Source: CAZMVY01 sp964569765 (GTDB lineage: Bacteria > Planctomycetota > Phycisphaerae > UBA1845 > PWPN01). Taken from it: a DNA stretch of 41,265 nucleotides. Under the pieces are notes generated by a model that searched no databases, was not told the DNA's origin, and saw only the letters and a program-made list of their open reading frames with translations. Shown piece by piece: positions 26,701-33,520 of the stretch. How positions within the stretch are numbered: position 1 is the first letter of the stretch; each line of letters starts with the position of its first letter. Location of the stretch: contig CAZMVY010000010.1 of the NCBI GenBank assembly GCA_964569765.1, positions 1 through 41,265 on the forward strand. The letters are read 5' to 3'. The position numbers and the translations under genes are program-made.

Positions 26701-26918
26701 ATGAAGAACCCGCCGTAGCCGGCGGCCTTGAACTGTCGGACCTGCCGGCGCAGCTCATCCTCCGCAAGCCTGTCGTTCCATGACCAGAACGGCGCCGGCC
26801 GGTATCGGCTCGAAGGGGCGGCAAATTCCAGCGCATTCAGCTCCTCGCCCGGCCCGGCGCAGCCCAGCGCGGCGACGATGGCCGCGCAGACCCAGGCGAC
26901 CAGGGAAAGCGTTCGCAT
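23787..26918 (-). CDS. GH106-family alpha-L-rhamnosidase-like lipoprotein
   Basis: This 1043-residue exported protein begins with a lipoprotein signal (AALGC, Cys20), so it is probably membrane-anchored. The catalytic region starts at about residue 36. RPAPFWSWN, then GYGGFFMHSRVGLETEYLS and WLYDEDKWPSGFAGG near 110-130, are hallmarks of the GH106 group. The barrel continues to about 500 (IFTDEPNF, then HYEYEQMPGIDHLCRN). After that come a glutamine-amidotransferase-like segment (VVVPPSFTW, near 570-600) and C-terminal beta-sandwich sugar-binding domains (NGQPVATDTKEWHWD, then EVRMNGRSAGTIAWPPYEIPVTDL). GGGAGG precedes the ATG. GH106 enzymes release terminal rhamnose from plant and microbial glycans, which fits rhaA/rhaT at 3.4-5.9 kb. 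The exact substrate is not readable. Confidence 0.88.
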   Translation of the reverse strand: MRTLSLVAWVCAAIVAALGCAGPGEELNALEFAAPSSRYRPAPFWSWNDRLAEDELRRQVRQFKAAGYGGFFMHSRVGLETEYLSDEWFRKIDVCVAEARGAGLHAWLYDEDKWPSGFAGGWVNRRYPETRGVSLVAEEITPDAVGQALTDPGTLGVFAFRKDDRSAAVHARRLATGEGLQRGESSFRFRMAAYRNDNRYNGETYIDVLNPDAVGRFLLVTLEGYNQRFRGDYGRTIPGIFTDEPNFRSNLPGRTFPWTPRMSELFRNRYGYDLIDRLPALVSRTPGFEKVRHDFWRLATEQFAEAFGRQYGELCAKLGLRLTGHWLGEDTLRSQVAQIGAAMPHYEYEQMPGIDHLCRNIDNPLTLKQCASVAHQFGRDAVLCEIFGVSGQDLRFEDAKWIGDFHTALGVNYFCPHLSLYSFTGDRKRDYPPTFSDHQPYWGRMSIVNDYFARTGYLTRLGRFQTRILVLHPIASAWSYFSSADPCPEVDRFHEELVRVQSTLLAQHRDFDYGDEIILARHGRITEREFRVASDGRYDVVVVPPSFTWADKTVSLLEAFAKAGGRVLIVGAAPRAVDGRIEPERWEKVLGLPGVVRCENDPADLVRALDAAVGRDVSIADAAGHEIESVLYHHRKAGTQDIYFFCNTDPRAGCDARIVLPATGVPLQCDPATGRISPMAAKATAGGIVLRHRFEPVGSLAIVVDPRKNAAAAPATWTEQARELLRGDWLFARTHPNTLVLDVCHYALDGAPLSPPTPVWKVRRAAFDAAGLRPYAGIQPWVLAQRGIRPVRPVNVRMRFEFESDIGRPNAFLVVEKAACFAIRLNGQPVATDTKEWHWDRQFTKMNVGRFIRKGMNELILTTPYAPGTEIEDVFIVGDFALREISPSRYAITPEPQTLATGDWVPQGYPFYAGNMVYRKRFPIARLGGDPAKRRVVLRLIEPLGTLFEVRMNGRSAGTIAWPPYEIPVTDLVHEGMNDVEIVVYGSLRNNFGPLHNTLYEMHGNNWWIGPGAFTDERHWTDDYQLAPYGLIYGAERVQLGRS

Positions 26919-27150
26919 GACTTTCCTCCCGTGATGGAAATGGCTCTCGATTGTTCAGGGCGCTTTTACCGCGCGGCGTGCGACTTGTCACCGGGCATCA
27001 AGATCCCGCGCAGCAGGAAACCGCTCCGGTGGAACCGGTCCCCAGCCAACCCAGGCCGCATTCAGAGAATCCGTCCTGTGCAAGGGCCGAAACCGGGCCG
27101 TGCGCGTCCTGCCCGCCGCAACGCAAGCAGGACGCCCGGACCTCCGCAGA

Positions 27151-27591
27151 TCACTTGACGGTATACAACCCGCGGGCGACGCGTCTGAACCGATTGGAGC
27201 CTTTGATGGTCACCGCGATCAGCTTCTTCAGGTTCTTGCTGCGGGTCGGATGGTCCAGCTTCCGGAACGCCTCCGCCATCTCGCCGACGCGCATCGGCTG
27301 TCCGTTGCGCCGGACGATTTCCACCAGGGCATCGGCCACCGTCTGTCCGCCAACCCCCCGGCCCCGTCGCCCCCGCCGCTTCGGACGCTCGCCCGCCGGC
27401 GGGAAGCTTACCGACACGCCCGCCTTTCGCCCGGCGATTGCGGCGATCTGATGGCGGACAGCCGCCAGCTCCCTTGCGAGCGACTGTTCCCGTGTCTGCA
27501 ACCGTTGCAGAACCCGTTCACGTTGCGCAATCAGTCTCCGTAGTTCATCGATAGATAAACTGGAAATCGACTGTTTTCCGTCCTTTGGCAT
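27151..27591 (-). CDS. Small coiled-coil/winged-helix DNA-binding protein
   Basis: This 146-residue protein has three parts. Residues 11-53 form a coiled coil (LSIDELRRLIAQRERVLQRL and on). A basic Arg/Lys/Gly linker follows at 69-82 (PKRRGRRGRG). Residues 84-146 form a winged-helix domain (TVADALVEIVRRNGQPM, then RSKNLKKLIAVTI, then RFRRVARGLYTVK). The C-terminal part resembles the HARE-HTH-type domain seen in many planctomycete small proteins with the same coiled-coil plus basic-linker layout. It is likely a DNA-binding chromatin or regulatory protein. The ATG at 27591 has AAGGAG ten bases upstream; one at 27627 would add 12 residues. A good promoter with a palindrome at the start site lies about 220 bases upstream. 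Confidence 0.78.
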   Translation of the reverse strand: MPKDGKQSISSLSIDELRRLIAQRERVLQRLQTREQSLARELAAVRHQIAAIAGRKAGVSVSFPPAGERPKRRGRRGRGVGGQTVADALVEIVRRNGQPMRVGEMAEAFRKLDHPTRSKNLKKLIAVTIKGSNRFRRVARGLYTVK

Positions 27592-27800
27592 GGATAGTGT
27601 ACTCCTTCGTCTGTCCGCGTACTCCATCTCACTGTCGCCGCCTTTGGTGAGACAGTCTTTTATGAAAGCAATTCGGCGACACCTTTCTGTTGGCTATGGG
27701 GTATTTTCCTCAATCGCACGAGGAACCCGAGGCCCGCACCTGCGCCTTTCACTGTCGCCCCCGCGGGCGCCGACTGCGCCAAACACGCATGTCCCAGGTG

Positions 27801-27814
27801 CCACTGCCCAGTGG
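27801..27814. promoter_or_regulatory. Palindrome at the predicted start site of the winged-helix gene
   Basis: CCACTGCCCAGTGG has perfect 6-base arms and a 2-base centre. It covers the predicted transcription start (near 27812) of the promoter at 27819-27847, a typical place for a repressor operator, possibly autoregulatory. Confidence 0.4.
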
Positions 27815-27818
27815 CAGT

Positions 27819-27847
27819 ATCATAGTAGTAAATGCGCTTGTTTGCAA
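27819..27847 (-). promoter_or_regulatory. Promoter of the winged-helix gene
   Basis: On the minus strand: TTGCAA (27847-27842), a 17-base spacer, TATGAT (27824-27819). The leader to the ATG at 27591 would be about 220 bases and contains no recognisable riboswitch. The 372-base space back to the ThiO-like gene holds nothing else I can support. Confidence 0.6.
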
Positions 27848-27963
27848 GCTTTTGCGCAGCCGGATGACTGACGAGCGTTTCTGTACTTGTCGGCACGACT
27901 GGCGCCGGGATCAGATCGCCCCTTCGTGCGGGCCCCGTTGTGCGCGCCCGTCGCCGCTGACGT

Positions 27964-29118
27964 TTATTGGGTTTCCGCATCCGCCGGCATGCGATCCGCA
28001 CGGAAGGTTGCAACTTCGTGATCGGTGCGGCCCCGCAGGACCAGGTCGGCAATGACCTCCGCCGTGAGTGGAGCCAGACCGAGACCCGTGCGAAAGTGGC
28101 CCGTTGCCACGAGGAGCCCTTCAAAACCGGGCAGAGTGCCGATGCAGGGACGACGGTCCGGTGTAGCCGGACGCAACCCGGCCCAGCCCTGTACGAAACG
28201 CGCGCCGGCCAGCGCGGGCGCCATCCGCTGTGCCATTGCGAAGATGCGTCCGAGGCCTTCGGCGGTGACGGCGGGTTCGAAACCGGAATCGTGCTCCTCC
28301 GTCGAGCCCGCTATCACAAGTCCGTCGCGCCGCGGAACGAGGTAGGACTTCCTGTGCTTCACGATATGCCGCAGCAATCCGGGAACCGCCTGGAATAGCG
28401 CAATCTGCCCGCGTACGGGATACACGCGTATGCGTTTCCCGAGCGATTCGTCGAGCAGAGACGACCAGGCTCCAGCGCAGAGTATGGTGTACGGCGCATC
28501 CCAGTCCCCGTCCGTGCCGGCGGCGCCGATCACGCGATCGCCCGTGCGCCGCAATGCCGTGGCCGGGCATCCTTCCATGAGACGCGCCCCGGTCTTTTCC
28601 GCGGCCGCCGCCAGTGCCCGGAGAAGCCGCGGGTTGCGGACCTGACTGTTGAACGTGCAGTACTTCGCGCCCAGGATTTCGCCGGTAAGCCCGGGTTCGA
28701 TTTCCGCGACCTCGCGAGGCGAAAGCAGGCGCAGAACCGGTTCGCCTTTCGCGTCGAGGAAGGCCTGTGCCGCATCGACCTCCGCCTGTGCCATGCGGAA
28801 CTTCTGTTCGTCGAAGAGCAGTTCCACGCTGCCGCAGTTGACATATTCCGGATCGATTCCCGACACCTCGGCCAGTTCCGCGCAGAAGAGCGGGTACATC
28901 CGCAGGCTCTTGCGCTGAAACTCGACCAGCGGATCGCGCCGCTGCCAACTCCCCGCCGCAAGCACCCCGGCGGCCGCCCAGGATGCCTGGCGCCCGAGGC
29001 GATCCTTTTCGAGAACCGCCACGGACAGGCCCGCGCGGGCCAGCCGCCCGGCGACCGCCAGCCCGATGATCCCGCCGCCGATCACGATCGCATCCGATGT
29101 TCGCCGTTCCGTAGCCAT
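27964..29118 (-). CDS. thiO: ThiO/DadA-family FAD-dependent amine oxidase (glycine oxidase-like)
   Basis: This 384-residue protein has the FAD-binding motif G14-G-G-I-I-G19 (IVIGGGIIGLAVAGRLARAG) followed by VLEKDR. The DAO fold continues with WAAAGVLAAG, CTFNSQVRNPRLLRAL and YPVRGQIALFQ. It ends with GWAGLRPATPDRRPCIG and VATGHFRTGLGLAP, the typical glycine oxidase C-terminal signature. ThiO oxidises glycine to iminoacetate for the thiazole of thiamine; no other thi gene is nearby, so D-amino-acid dehydrogenase-like activity remains possible. The ATG at 29118 is chosen by family start. A GTG at 29160 overlapping the previous stop (GTGA) would add 14 residues and allow translational coupling. 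It follows the RluD-like gene directly. Confidence 0.85.
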   Translation of the reverse strand: MATERRTSDAIVIGGGIIGLAVAGRLARAGLSVAVLEKDRLGRQASWAAAGVLAAGSWQRRDPLVEFQRKSLRMYPLFCAELAEVSGIDPEYVNCGSVELLFDEQKFRMAQAEVDAAQAFLDAKGEPVLRLLSPREVAEIEPGLTGEILGAKYCTFNSQVRNPRLLRALAAAAEKTGARLMEGCPATALRRTGDRVIGAAGTDGDWDAPYTILCAGAWSSLLDESLGKRIRVYPVRGQIALFQAVPGLLRHIVKHRKSYLVPRRDGLVIAGSTEEHDSGFEPAVTAEGLGRIFAMAQRMAPALAGARFVQGWAGLRPATPDRRPCIGTLPGFEGLLVATGHFRTGLGLAPLTAEVIADLVLRGRTDHEVATFRADRMPADAETQ

Positions 29119-29156
29119 GGGCAGATGCCCATTCCGCCGCGCGACGCACCGCGGCC

Positions 29157-30203
29157 TCACTTGCTCCGATATTTGCGCAGCACGTCGATGATGTGCTGAA
29201 GCCTCGCGTTCGGCGGGGCCTCGATTTCCATCATCTCTTCCGAGATCGGGTGCCGGAACCGGATGCGGTAGGCGTGCAGCGCCTGGTAGGCAATGATGGG
29301 TTCGTCGCTGCCCGCCCCCGTCAGGTCCCGTTCGCTGAACAGGTGCCCGCCGTAGAACGTGTCGCCGAGCATGGGATGTCCGATGTAGGACATGTGCACG
29401 CGGAGCTGGTGGGTCCGGCCGGTCTTCGGATGCAGATGCATCAGCGCGAAGCCGCGGAACCGCTCGGCCACCTCGTACTCGGTAACGGCCTCCTTGAACA
29501 GCTCGGGGCGCCGCCGCAGACCCGGCACGATGTACTTGTCCTTGATCCGCTCATGGGCGGCCAGCGGGGCGTTGATCACGTCCGCATCCAGCTCCGGCTC
29601 GCCCTCCACCACGCCGAGATACGTCTTGTGGATCAGCCTCCGCTCGAACTGAAGCGACAGACGCCAGTGCGCCTCGTCGGTCTTCGCGACGAGCATCACC
29701 CCGGTCGTGTTCTTGTCCAGCCGATGCACGATCCCCGGCCGGAACGGATCGTCCCCGTGGCTGAGCGACTCGGCGTAGTGCGCCAGGCCGTTGGCCAGCG
29801 TGCCCGTCTGCGTTGACCGCGCCGGGTGGCAGATGATCCCCGTCGGCTTGTTGATCGCCAGGATATGATCGTCCTCGTAGAGGATATCGAGCGGCATCGG
29901 CTCCGGGATGATGTCCGTCGGCTCCGGCGGCGGCACGAGCACCTCGACGATGTCGCCGCCGTCCGGTTCGTAGCTGGGCTTGGTCGGCTGCCCGTTGACG
30001 GTAATGGCCCCGTGCTTGATGAGACGCTGGCTCAGCGTCCGTGACATTCGCGGGAACCGCCCATGCAGGTACTTGTCGAGCCGGCGGCCGATCAGTCGCC
30101 GCCGGATCTTGAGTCGGACGCGCTCGGCCTCGTCGCTGTCAATCGGAGGCGGAATCTCCGCGAGGTCGTCGCTGAGGATGTATTCTTCCGCTTCGTCGGC
30201 CAT
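29157..30203 (-). CDS. RluD-like 23S rRNA pseudouridine synthase
   Basis: This 348-residue protein has an S4 RNA-binding domain (about residues 36-90, RRLDKYLHGRFPRMSRTLSQRLI) and then an RluA-type pseudouridine synthase domain. The catalytic aspartate is D163 in HRLDKNTTGVML. Other family segments are LDILYEDDHILAINKP near 105-120 and HPKTGRTHQLRVHMSYIGHPMLGD near 255-280. RluD and RluC modify helix 69 and nearby sites of 23S rRNA, and the exact target cannot be told from sequence alone. An acidic N-terminal extension of about 28 residues is present. The ATG at 30203 lies nine bases after the -10 box of a good promoter and lacks a Shine-Dalgarno sequence. The gene is upstream of and contiguous with the ThiO-like gene. 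Confidence 0.92.
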   Translation of the reverse strand: MADEAEEYILSDDLAEIPPPIDSDEAERVRLKIRRRLIGRRLDKYLHGRFPRMSRTLSQRLIKHGAITVNGQPTKPSYEPDGGDIVEVLVPPPEPTDIIPEPMPLDILYEDDHILAINKPTGIICHPARSTQTGTLANGLAHYAESLSHGDDPFRPGIVHRLDKNTTGVMLVAKTDEAHWRLSLQFERRLIHKTYLGVVEGEPELDADVINAPLAAHERIKDKYIVPGLRRRPELFKEAVTEYEVAERFRGFALMHLHPKTGRTHQLRVHMSYIGHPMLGDTFYGGHLFSERDLTGAGSDEPIIAYQALHAYRIRFRHPISEEMMEIEAPPNARLQHIIDVLRKYRSK

Positions 30204-30211
30204 GCCGCTCC

Positions 30212-30240
30212 AGTATATCGGGCCTGGATCGACGTGTCAG
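30212..30240 (-). promoter_or_regulatory. Promoter of the RluD-like gene, near-leaderless
   Basis: On the minus strand: CTGACA (30240-30235), a 17-base spacer, TATACT (30217-30212). The predicted start near 30205 leaves only one to three bases before the ATG at 30203. Confidence 0.6.
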
Positions 30241-30283
30241 TCCGTCCGGTGAGGCCTGCGCCGGCCGGGGCCGCCTCGTGCCG

Positions 30284-30308
30284 AAAAAAAGCCCCGCCGT
30301 GGCGGGGC
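30284..30308 (-). terminator. Intrinsic terminator after the corrinoid-protein gene
   Basis: A GC-only stem of seven to eight pairs (GCCCCGC/GCGGGGC) is followed on the minus strand by seven T residues (30290-30284). It lies 27 bases after the corrinoid-protein stop. Confidence 0.85.
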
Positions 30309-30335
30309 ATTTCCTGTCATTCCGAACGCGGGCCG

Positions 30336-30977
30336 TCACCGCGCGCCGGCTCCGCACAGCTCCCGCGCGAGATCGACCGCGCTGGCGGCATCCGGGGCGT
30401 AGCCGTCCGCGTGAATCTCCTCGGTGAACTTCTGGGTCACCGGGGCGCCGCCCACCATCGTCTTGACGCCCTTGAGACCCGCGGCATTGATCGCCTCGAC
30501 GACTTTGGCCATGTACGGCATGGTCGTCGTCAACAGCGCGCTGAGCCCGACGATCCTGGCATTGCGATCTTTGGCGGTCGCCACGAACTTCTCGGCGGTC
30601 ACGTCCGTCCCGAGATCGACCACTTCGAAGCCGCCGCCCTTGAGCATCATCCCCACGAGGTTCTTTCCGATGTCGTGGAGGTCACCTTTCACGGTCCCGA
30701 GCACTACCGTCGCGAGGGGCTTGACCCCCGTCCTCGCCAGCAGCGGCTCGAGAATCGCCATCCCGGCGTTCATGGCGCGGGCCGCAATGAGAACCTCCGG
30801 CACAAAGACGATGTTGCGGCGAAACCGCTCACCCACGACGGACATTCCGGCGATCAGCCCTTCGTTCAGGATCGTCGCCGGGGCCACTCCCTCGGCGATC
30901 GCCTCCTGGACCTTGCTGACGACTTCGTCCCGTTTGCCGCGGATCAGCGCTACGGCCATGCCTTCCAGGTCTGCCAT
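30336..30977 (-). CDS. Corrinoid (B12-binding) methyl-carrier protein, MtbC/MtaC/MttC-like
   Basis: This 213-residue cytoplasmic protein has an N-terminal helical cap domain (residues 1-85, with EGVAPATILNEGLIAGM). A Rossmann B12-binding domain follows, carrying D99-x-H101-x-x-G104 (KGDLHDIGKN), whose histidine is the lower cobalt ligand. Also present are S146-x-L148 (GLSALLTTTM) and a GG pair in MVGGAPV near 176. It matches the small corrinoid proteins that carry methyl groups between a substrate-specific methyltransferase and an acceptor methyltransferase. No partner methyltransferase is adjacent. The nearest candidate in the window is the MtaA-like gene at 1841-2992. It has an excellent GGAGG, its own TTGACA promoter and an intrinsic terminator, so it is transcribed alone, divergently from ffh. 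Confidence 0.9.
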   Translation of the reverse strand: MADLEGMAVALIRGKRDEVVSKVQEAIAEGVAPATILNEGLIAGMSVVGERFRRNIVFVPEVLIAARAMNAGMAILEPLLARTGVKPLATVVLGTVKGDLHDIGKNLVGMMLKGGGFEVVDLGTDVTAEKFVATAKDRNARIVGLSALLTTTMPYMAKVVEAINAAGLKGVKTMVGGAPVTQKFTEEIHADGYAPDAASAVDLARELCGAGAR

Positions 30978-31024
30978 GTCTGTGACCTCCGTCTGTGCCC
31001 TCGATACAAGGTAGCCGGCACGAG

Positions 31025-31053
31025 AGCGTAGCGGCGTCGCCGGGGGCTGTCAA
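31025..31053 (-). promoter_or_regulatory. Promoter of the corrinoid-protein gene
   Basis: On the minus strand: consensus TTGACA (31053-31048), a 17-base spacer, TACGCT (31030-31025). Its -35 box lies back to back with that of ffh, seven bases away. Confidence 0.6.
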
Positions 31054-31064
31054 CGGGCCGTTGA
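31050..31064. promoter_or_regulatory. Perfect palindrome between the divergent corrinoid and ffh promoters
   Basis: TCAACGGGCCGTTGA has 7-base arms around one base. It overlaps the -35 boxes of both divergent promoters. It may be an operator controlling both genes, or simply the result of two facing TTGA boxes. Confidence 0.45.
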
Positions 31065-31089
31065 AAACCGCACGCGGTCGCCGTACGAT
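31061..31089 (+). promoter_or_regulatory. Promoter of ffh
   Basis: TTGAAA (31061-31066), a 17-base spacer, TACGAT (31084-31089). The predicted start near 31096 gives a leader of about 29 bases to the ATG at 31125. Confidence 0.6.
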
Positions 31090-31124
31090 CGTCTTTCGGG
31101 CGTGATTCGACAGAGGCGGTTTCG

Positions 31125-32558
31125 ATGTTTGATGCCTTGCAGGACCGGTTCAGCGATGTATTCCGCAAGCTCCGCGGGCGGGGCCGGATCTCGGAGGAGA
31201 ACGTCCGCGAGGTGATGCGGGACGTGCGCACCGCGCTGCTCGAGGCCGACGTCCATGTCCAGGTCGTCAAGGACTTCTGCGACGAGGTGACGCGGAAGGC
31301 CATCGGCGCGGAGGTCATCAAGACCCTGCACCCCGACCAGCTCATGGTCAAGATCGTCCACGACGAGCTGGTGCGGCTCCTCGGGCCGGTCGACCCGCGG
31401 ATCCCCTACGTCACGCCGCCGCCGACGATCATCCTGATGGCCGGCCTCCAGGGCTCCGGCAAGACGACCACCTGCGGAAAGCTCGCCGTCTACGCGATGA
31501 AGAGCGGCAAGCGCCCCCTTCTCGTCGCCGCGGACCTCAAGCGGCCCGCGGCCATCGACCAGCTCGAGGTGATCGGCGGGCAGATCGGCGCGCCGGTTTA
31601 CACGGAGCGCGATCACCAGAACGCGGTGAAGGTCTGCCGCAACGGCATCCTGCACGCCCGCAAGACGGACCGTGATGTGGTCATCCTCGATACGGCCGGG
31701 CGTCTGGCGATCGACGAGGAGATGATGCAGGAGGTCGCGCAGATCGCACAGACCACGCAGCCGCATCAGATTTACCTCGTCCTCGACGCGATGACCGGCC
31801 AGGACGCCGTGAACACCGCCAAGGCCTTCAACGAGCGGCTGGAACTCGACGCGGTGATCCTGACCAAGTTCGACTCCGACACCCGCGGCGGTGCGGCGCT
31901 GTCCGTGCGGAAGGTCAGCGGCAAGCCGATCAAGTTCATCGGCGTCAGCGAGAAGATGGACGGCCTCGAGGAGTTTCACGCGGACCGCATCGCCGGCCGT
32001 ATCCTCGGCATGGGCGACGTCGTCACGCTCGTCGAGAAGGCCCAGCAGCAGTTCGACGCCCAGGAGGCCGCCAAGCTTCAGGAGAAGATGAAGACGGGGC
32101 TGACGCTCGAGGACTTCCTCGGCCAGATGAAAAAGATGCAGTCCATGGGGTCGATGAAGTCGATCCTCAAGATGATCCCCGGCGTCGGCAGTGAGCTGAA
32201 GAATATCGAGGTGGACGAGAGCGAGATCACCCGCATGGAGGCGATTATCCTCTCCATGACGCCGAAGGAGCGCCGCCGCCCGGAAATCATCGAGGCCTCG
32301 CGCCGTCGGCGCATCGCCCGGGGCAGCGGCACCCAGCCCGAGGACGTCTCCGGCCTCATCAAGAGCTTCTTCCAGGCTCGCGACATGATGAAAATGATGG
32401 CGGGCATGTCCATGATGGAGCGGATGCGCGCCGGCACGAAGTTCGCGCAGATCTCGATGATGGGCGGCAAGCTGCCGAAGCTCCGGGGCCCCAGCATGGC
32501 CGACCGCCGCCGGATCGACCGAAAGGAAAAACGCAGGAAGCGGAAGAAGGGACGCTGA
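31125..32558 (+). CDS. ffh: Signal recognition particle protein Ffh (SRP54)
   Basis: This 477-residue GTPase binds signal sequences and the SRP RNA and delivers ribosomes to FtsY. The N domain (1-90) has the RTALLEADV motif. The G domain has G1 GLQGSGKTTT (107-116), DLKRPAAIDQL near 137, G3 DTAGR (189-193) and the G4-like TKFDSDTRGG. The usual TKLD reads TKFD here. The M domain (about 300-440) includes a methionine-rich finger (QMKKMQSMGSMKSILKMIPG) and RRRRIARGSGTQPEDV, the RNA-binding motif. The C-terminus is a very basic tail (RKEKRRKRKKGR). The gene stands alone with its own promoter, divergent from a corrinoid-protein gene. The commonly adjacent rpsP/trmD genes are not here. Confidence 0.97.
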   Translation: MFDALQDRFSDVFRKLRGRGRISEENVREVMRDVRTALLEADVHVQVVKDFCDEVTRKAIGAEVIKTLHPDQLMVKIVHDELVRLLGPVDPRIPYVTPPPTIILMAGLQGSGKTTTCGKLAVYAMKSGKRPLLVAADLKRPAAIDQLEVIGGQIGAPVYTERDHQNAVKVCRNGILHARKTDRDVVILDTAGRLAIDEEMMQEVAQIAQTTQPHQIYLVLDAMTGQDAVNTAKAFNERLELDAVILTKFDSDTRGGAALSVRKVSGKPIKFIGVSEKMDGLEEFHADRIAGRILGMGDVVTLVEKAQQQFDAQEAAKLQEKMKTGLTLEDFLGQMKKMQSMGSMKSILKMIPGVGSELKNIEVDESEITRMEAIILSMTPKERRRPEIIEASRRRRIARGSGTQPEDVSGLIKSFFQARDMMKMMAGMSMMERMRAGTKFAQISMMGGKLPKLRGPSMADRRRIDRKEKRRKRKKGR

Positions 32559-32559
32559 T

Positions 32560-32586
32560 CCCGGCGGAACGGCAAAGACCGCCGGG
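32560..32586 (+). terminator. Hairpin directly after ffh
   Basis: A perfect 8-base-pair stem CCCGGCGG/CCGCCGGG with an 11-base loop begins two bases after the ffh stop. It lacks a T tract, so it may act as a 3'-end stabiliser or Rho-linked end. Confidence 0.4.
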
Positions 32587-32714
32587 ACTGGTTGCGCCGG
32601 ACGATGCGCACGGGACGCCTGCGCGCCGAAGGCTGCGCGGGCGCTGCCGTGTCCGGTAACGGGCCGCCCGGCACCCGGGCGGACGGTCGGCGGCCCGGAC
32701 GAGCGGCCTCGTTC

Positions 32715-32744
32715 TTGAGGTTCGCCGCACGGCACGGCTACAAT
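32715..32744 (+). promoter_or_regulatory. Candidate promoter of the lipoprotein gene at 32777
   Basis: TTGAGG (32715-32720), an 18-base spacer, TACAAT (32739-32744). The predicted leader is about 26 bases and includes the AAAGGAAA ribosome-binding site. Confidence 0.5.
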
Positions 32745-32776
32745 ACGGATGTTCGCCGGCCCAAAGGAAAGCAACC

Positions 32777-33427
32777 ATGTACGCGAACATCCGCCTTGCA
32801 CGTTTGGCACCGCTCCTGATGATCGCAGCGCTCGCCGGCTGCGCCGATCTGTACAGCGTGCTCGATCACCTCGTCGGTGCTCCCGAGTCCGCCCCGCCCC
32901 TGGGTGAGTCGTTCCTGGGCGTGCATGCCGGCATCGGGTTGGCGGCCGATGGGCGGCCGATTCCTCCCGACATCAACGGCGGCCGGACGCCGACCGTCAA
33001 CGATGTGGGGACGGCCGGACGGGTGCTGCAGCCGGCACAAGGGGCGACGATCGCCGATCTCGCCGGGGTATGGGTCCATGCAGCGGGCTACGGCGCCGTC
33101 CACATCGACGAATCCGGCCGCATCTACCAGGTTGACATCGCCGAGACCCTGCGCGGCGAGCCTCTACCACCCCTGTTGCCGCGCACGCTGTTCAACGTGG
33201 GCAGCGCCGGCGTGGCACCCGACGGCCGCATCGAAGCGAGCGCGAGCATCTCGTTGTTCGGCCTCAGCGCCTGCGGCACGGTGACGGGCACGCTGGACTC
33301 GACACGGACCATCATCTACGACGTCGTGGCCGACCTGACGGCCGATCGGGGCAACGGCCCCGAACACGCCGTGGACTTCCTCCCGTGGCTGCGATGGGAT
33401 CCGCAGACCGGGGCGTTGGCTCAATAA
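32777..33427 (+). CDS. Lipoprotein of unknown function
   Basis: This 216-residue exported protein has a clear lipoprotein signal (LAGC, Cys22). The mature part has no family I recognise. It contains predicted beta-strand alternation, such as GVWVHAAGYGAVHIDESGRIYQVD near 97-120, and ACGTVTGTLDSTRTIIYDVVADL near 168-190. It may be a small beta-barrel or beta-sandwich. A Pro/Gly-rich linker follows the lipid anchor (residues 30-75). The start is supported by AAAGGAAAG nine bases upstream and a candidate promoter. It is transcribed alone, convergent with the FG-GAP gene. Function is not assignable. Confidence 0.8.
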   Translation: MYANIRLARLAPLLMIAALAGCADLYSVLDHLVGAPESAPPLGESFLGVHAGIGLAADGRPIPPDINGGRTPTVNDVGTAGRVLQPAQGATIADLAGVWVHAAGYGAVHIDESGRIYQVDIAETLRGEPLPPLLPRTLFNVGSAGVAPDGRIEASASISLFGLSACGTVTGTLDSTRTIIYDVVADLTADRGNGPEHAVDFLPWLRWDPQTGALAQ

Positions 33428-33520
33428 GCGGGCCGCTCGCCGGCCGTTGCGCGACGGTCTTGCGTTTCGGCGCACCCGACGGAGTCGGTGCAGCGCGGAA
33501 ACGCCGACGATGGCTTTTTT

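Noticed and set aside
25353..26783. 476-codon plus-strand frame inside the GH106-like gene
   Set aside because: Antisense shadow of a conserved catalytic domain; no signal, motif or start site supports it.
27660..27980. 106-codon minus-strand frame overlapping the end of the ThiO-like gene
   Set aside because: It has a lysine/arginine-rich start and no known domain, its centre contains the promoter of the winged-helix gene, and it lacks a ribosome-binding site. A short real gene cannot be fully excluded.
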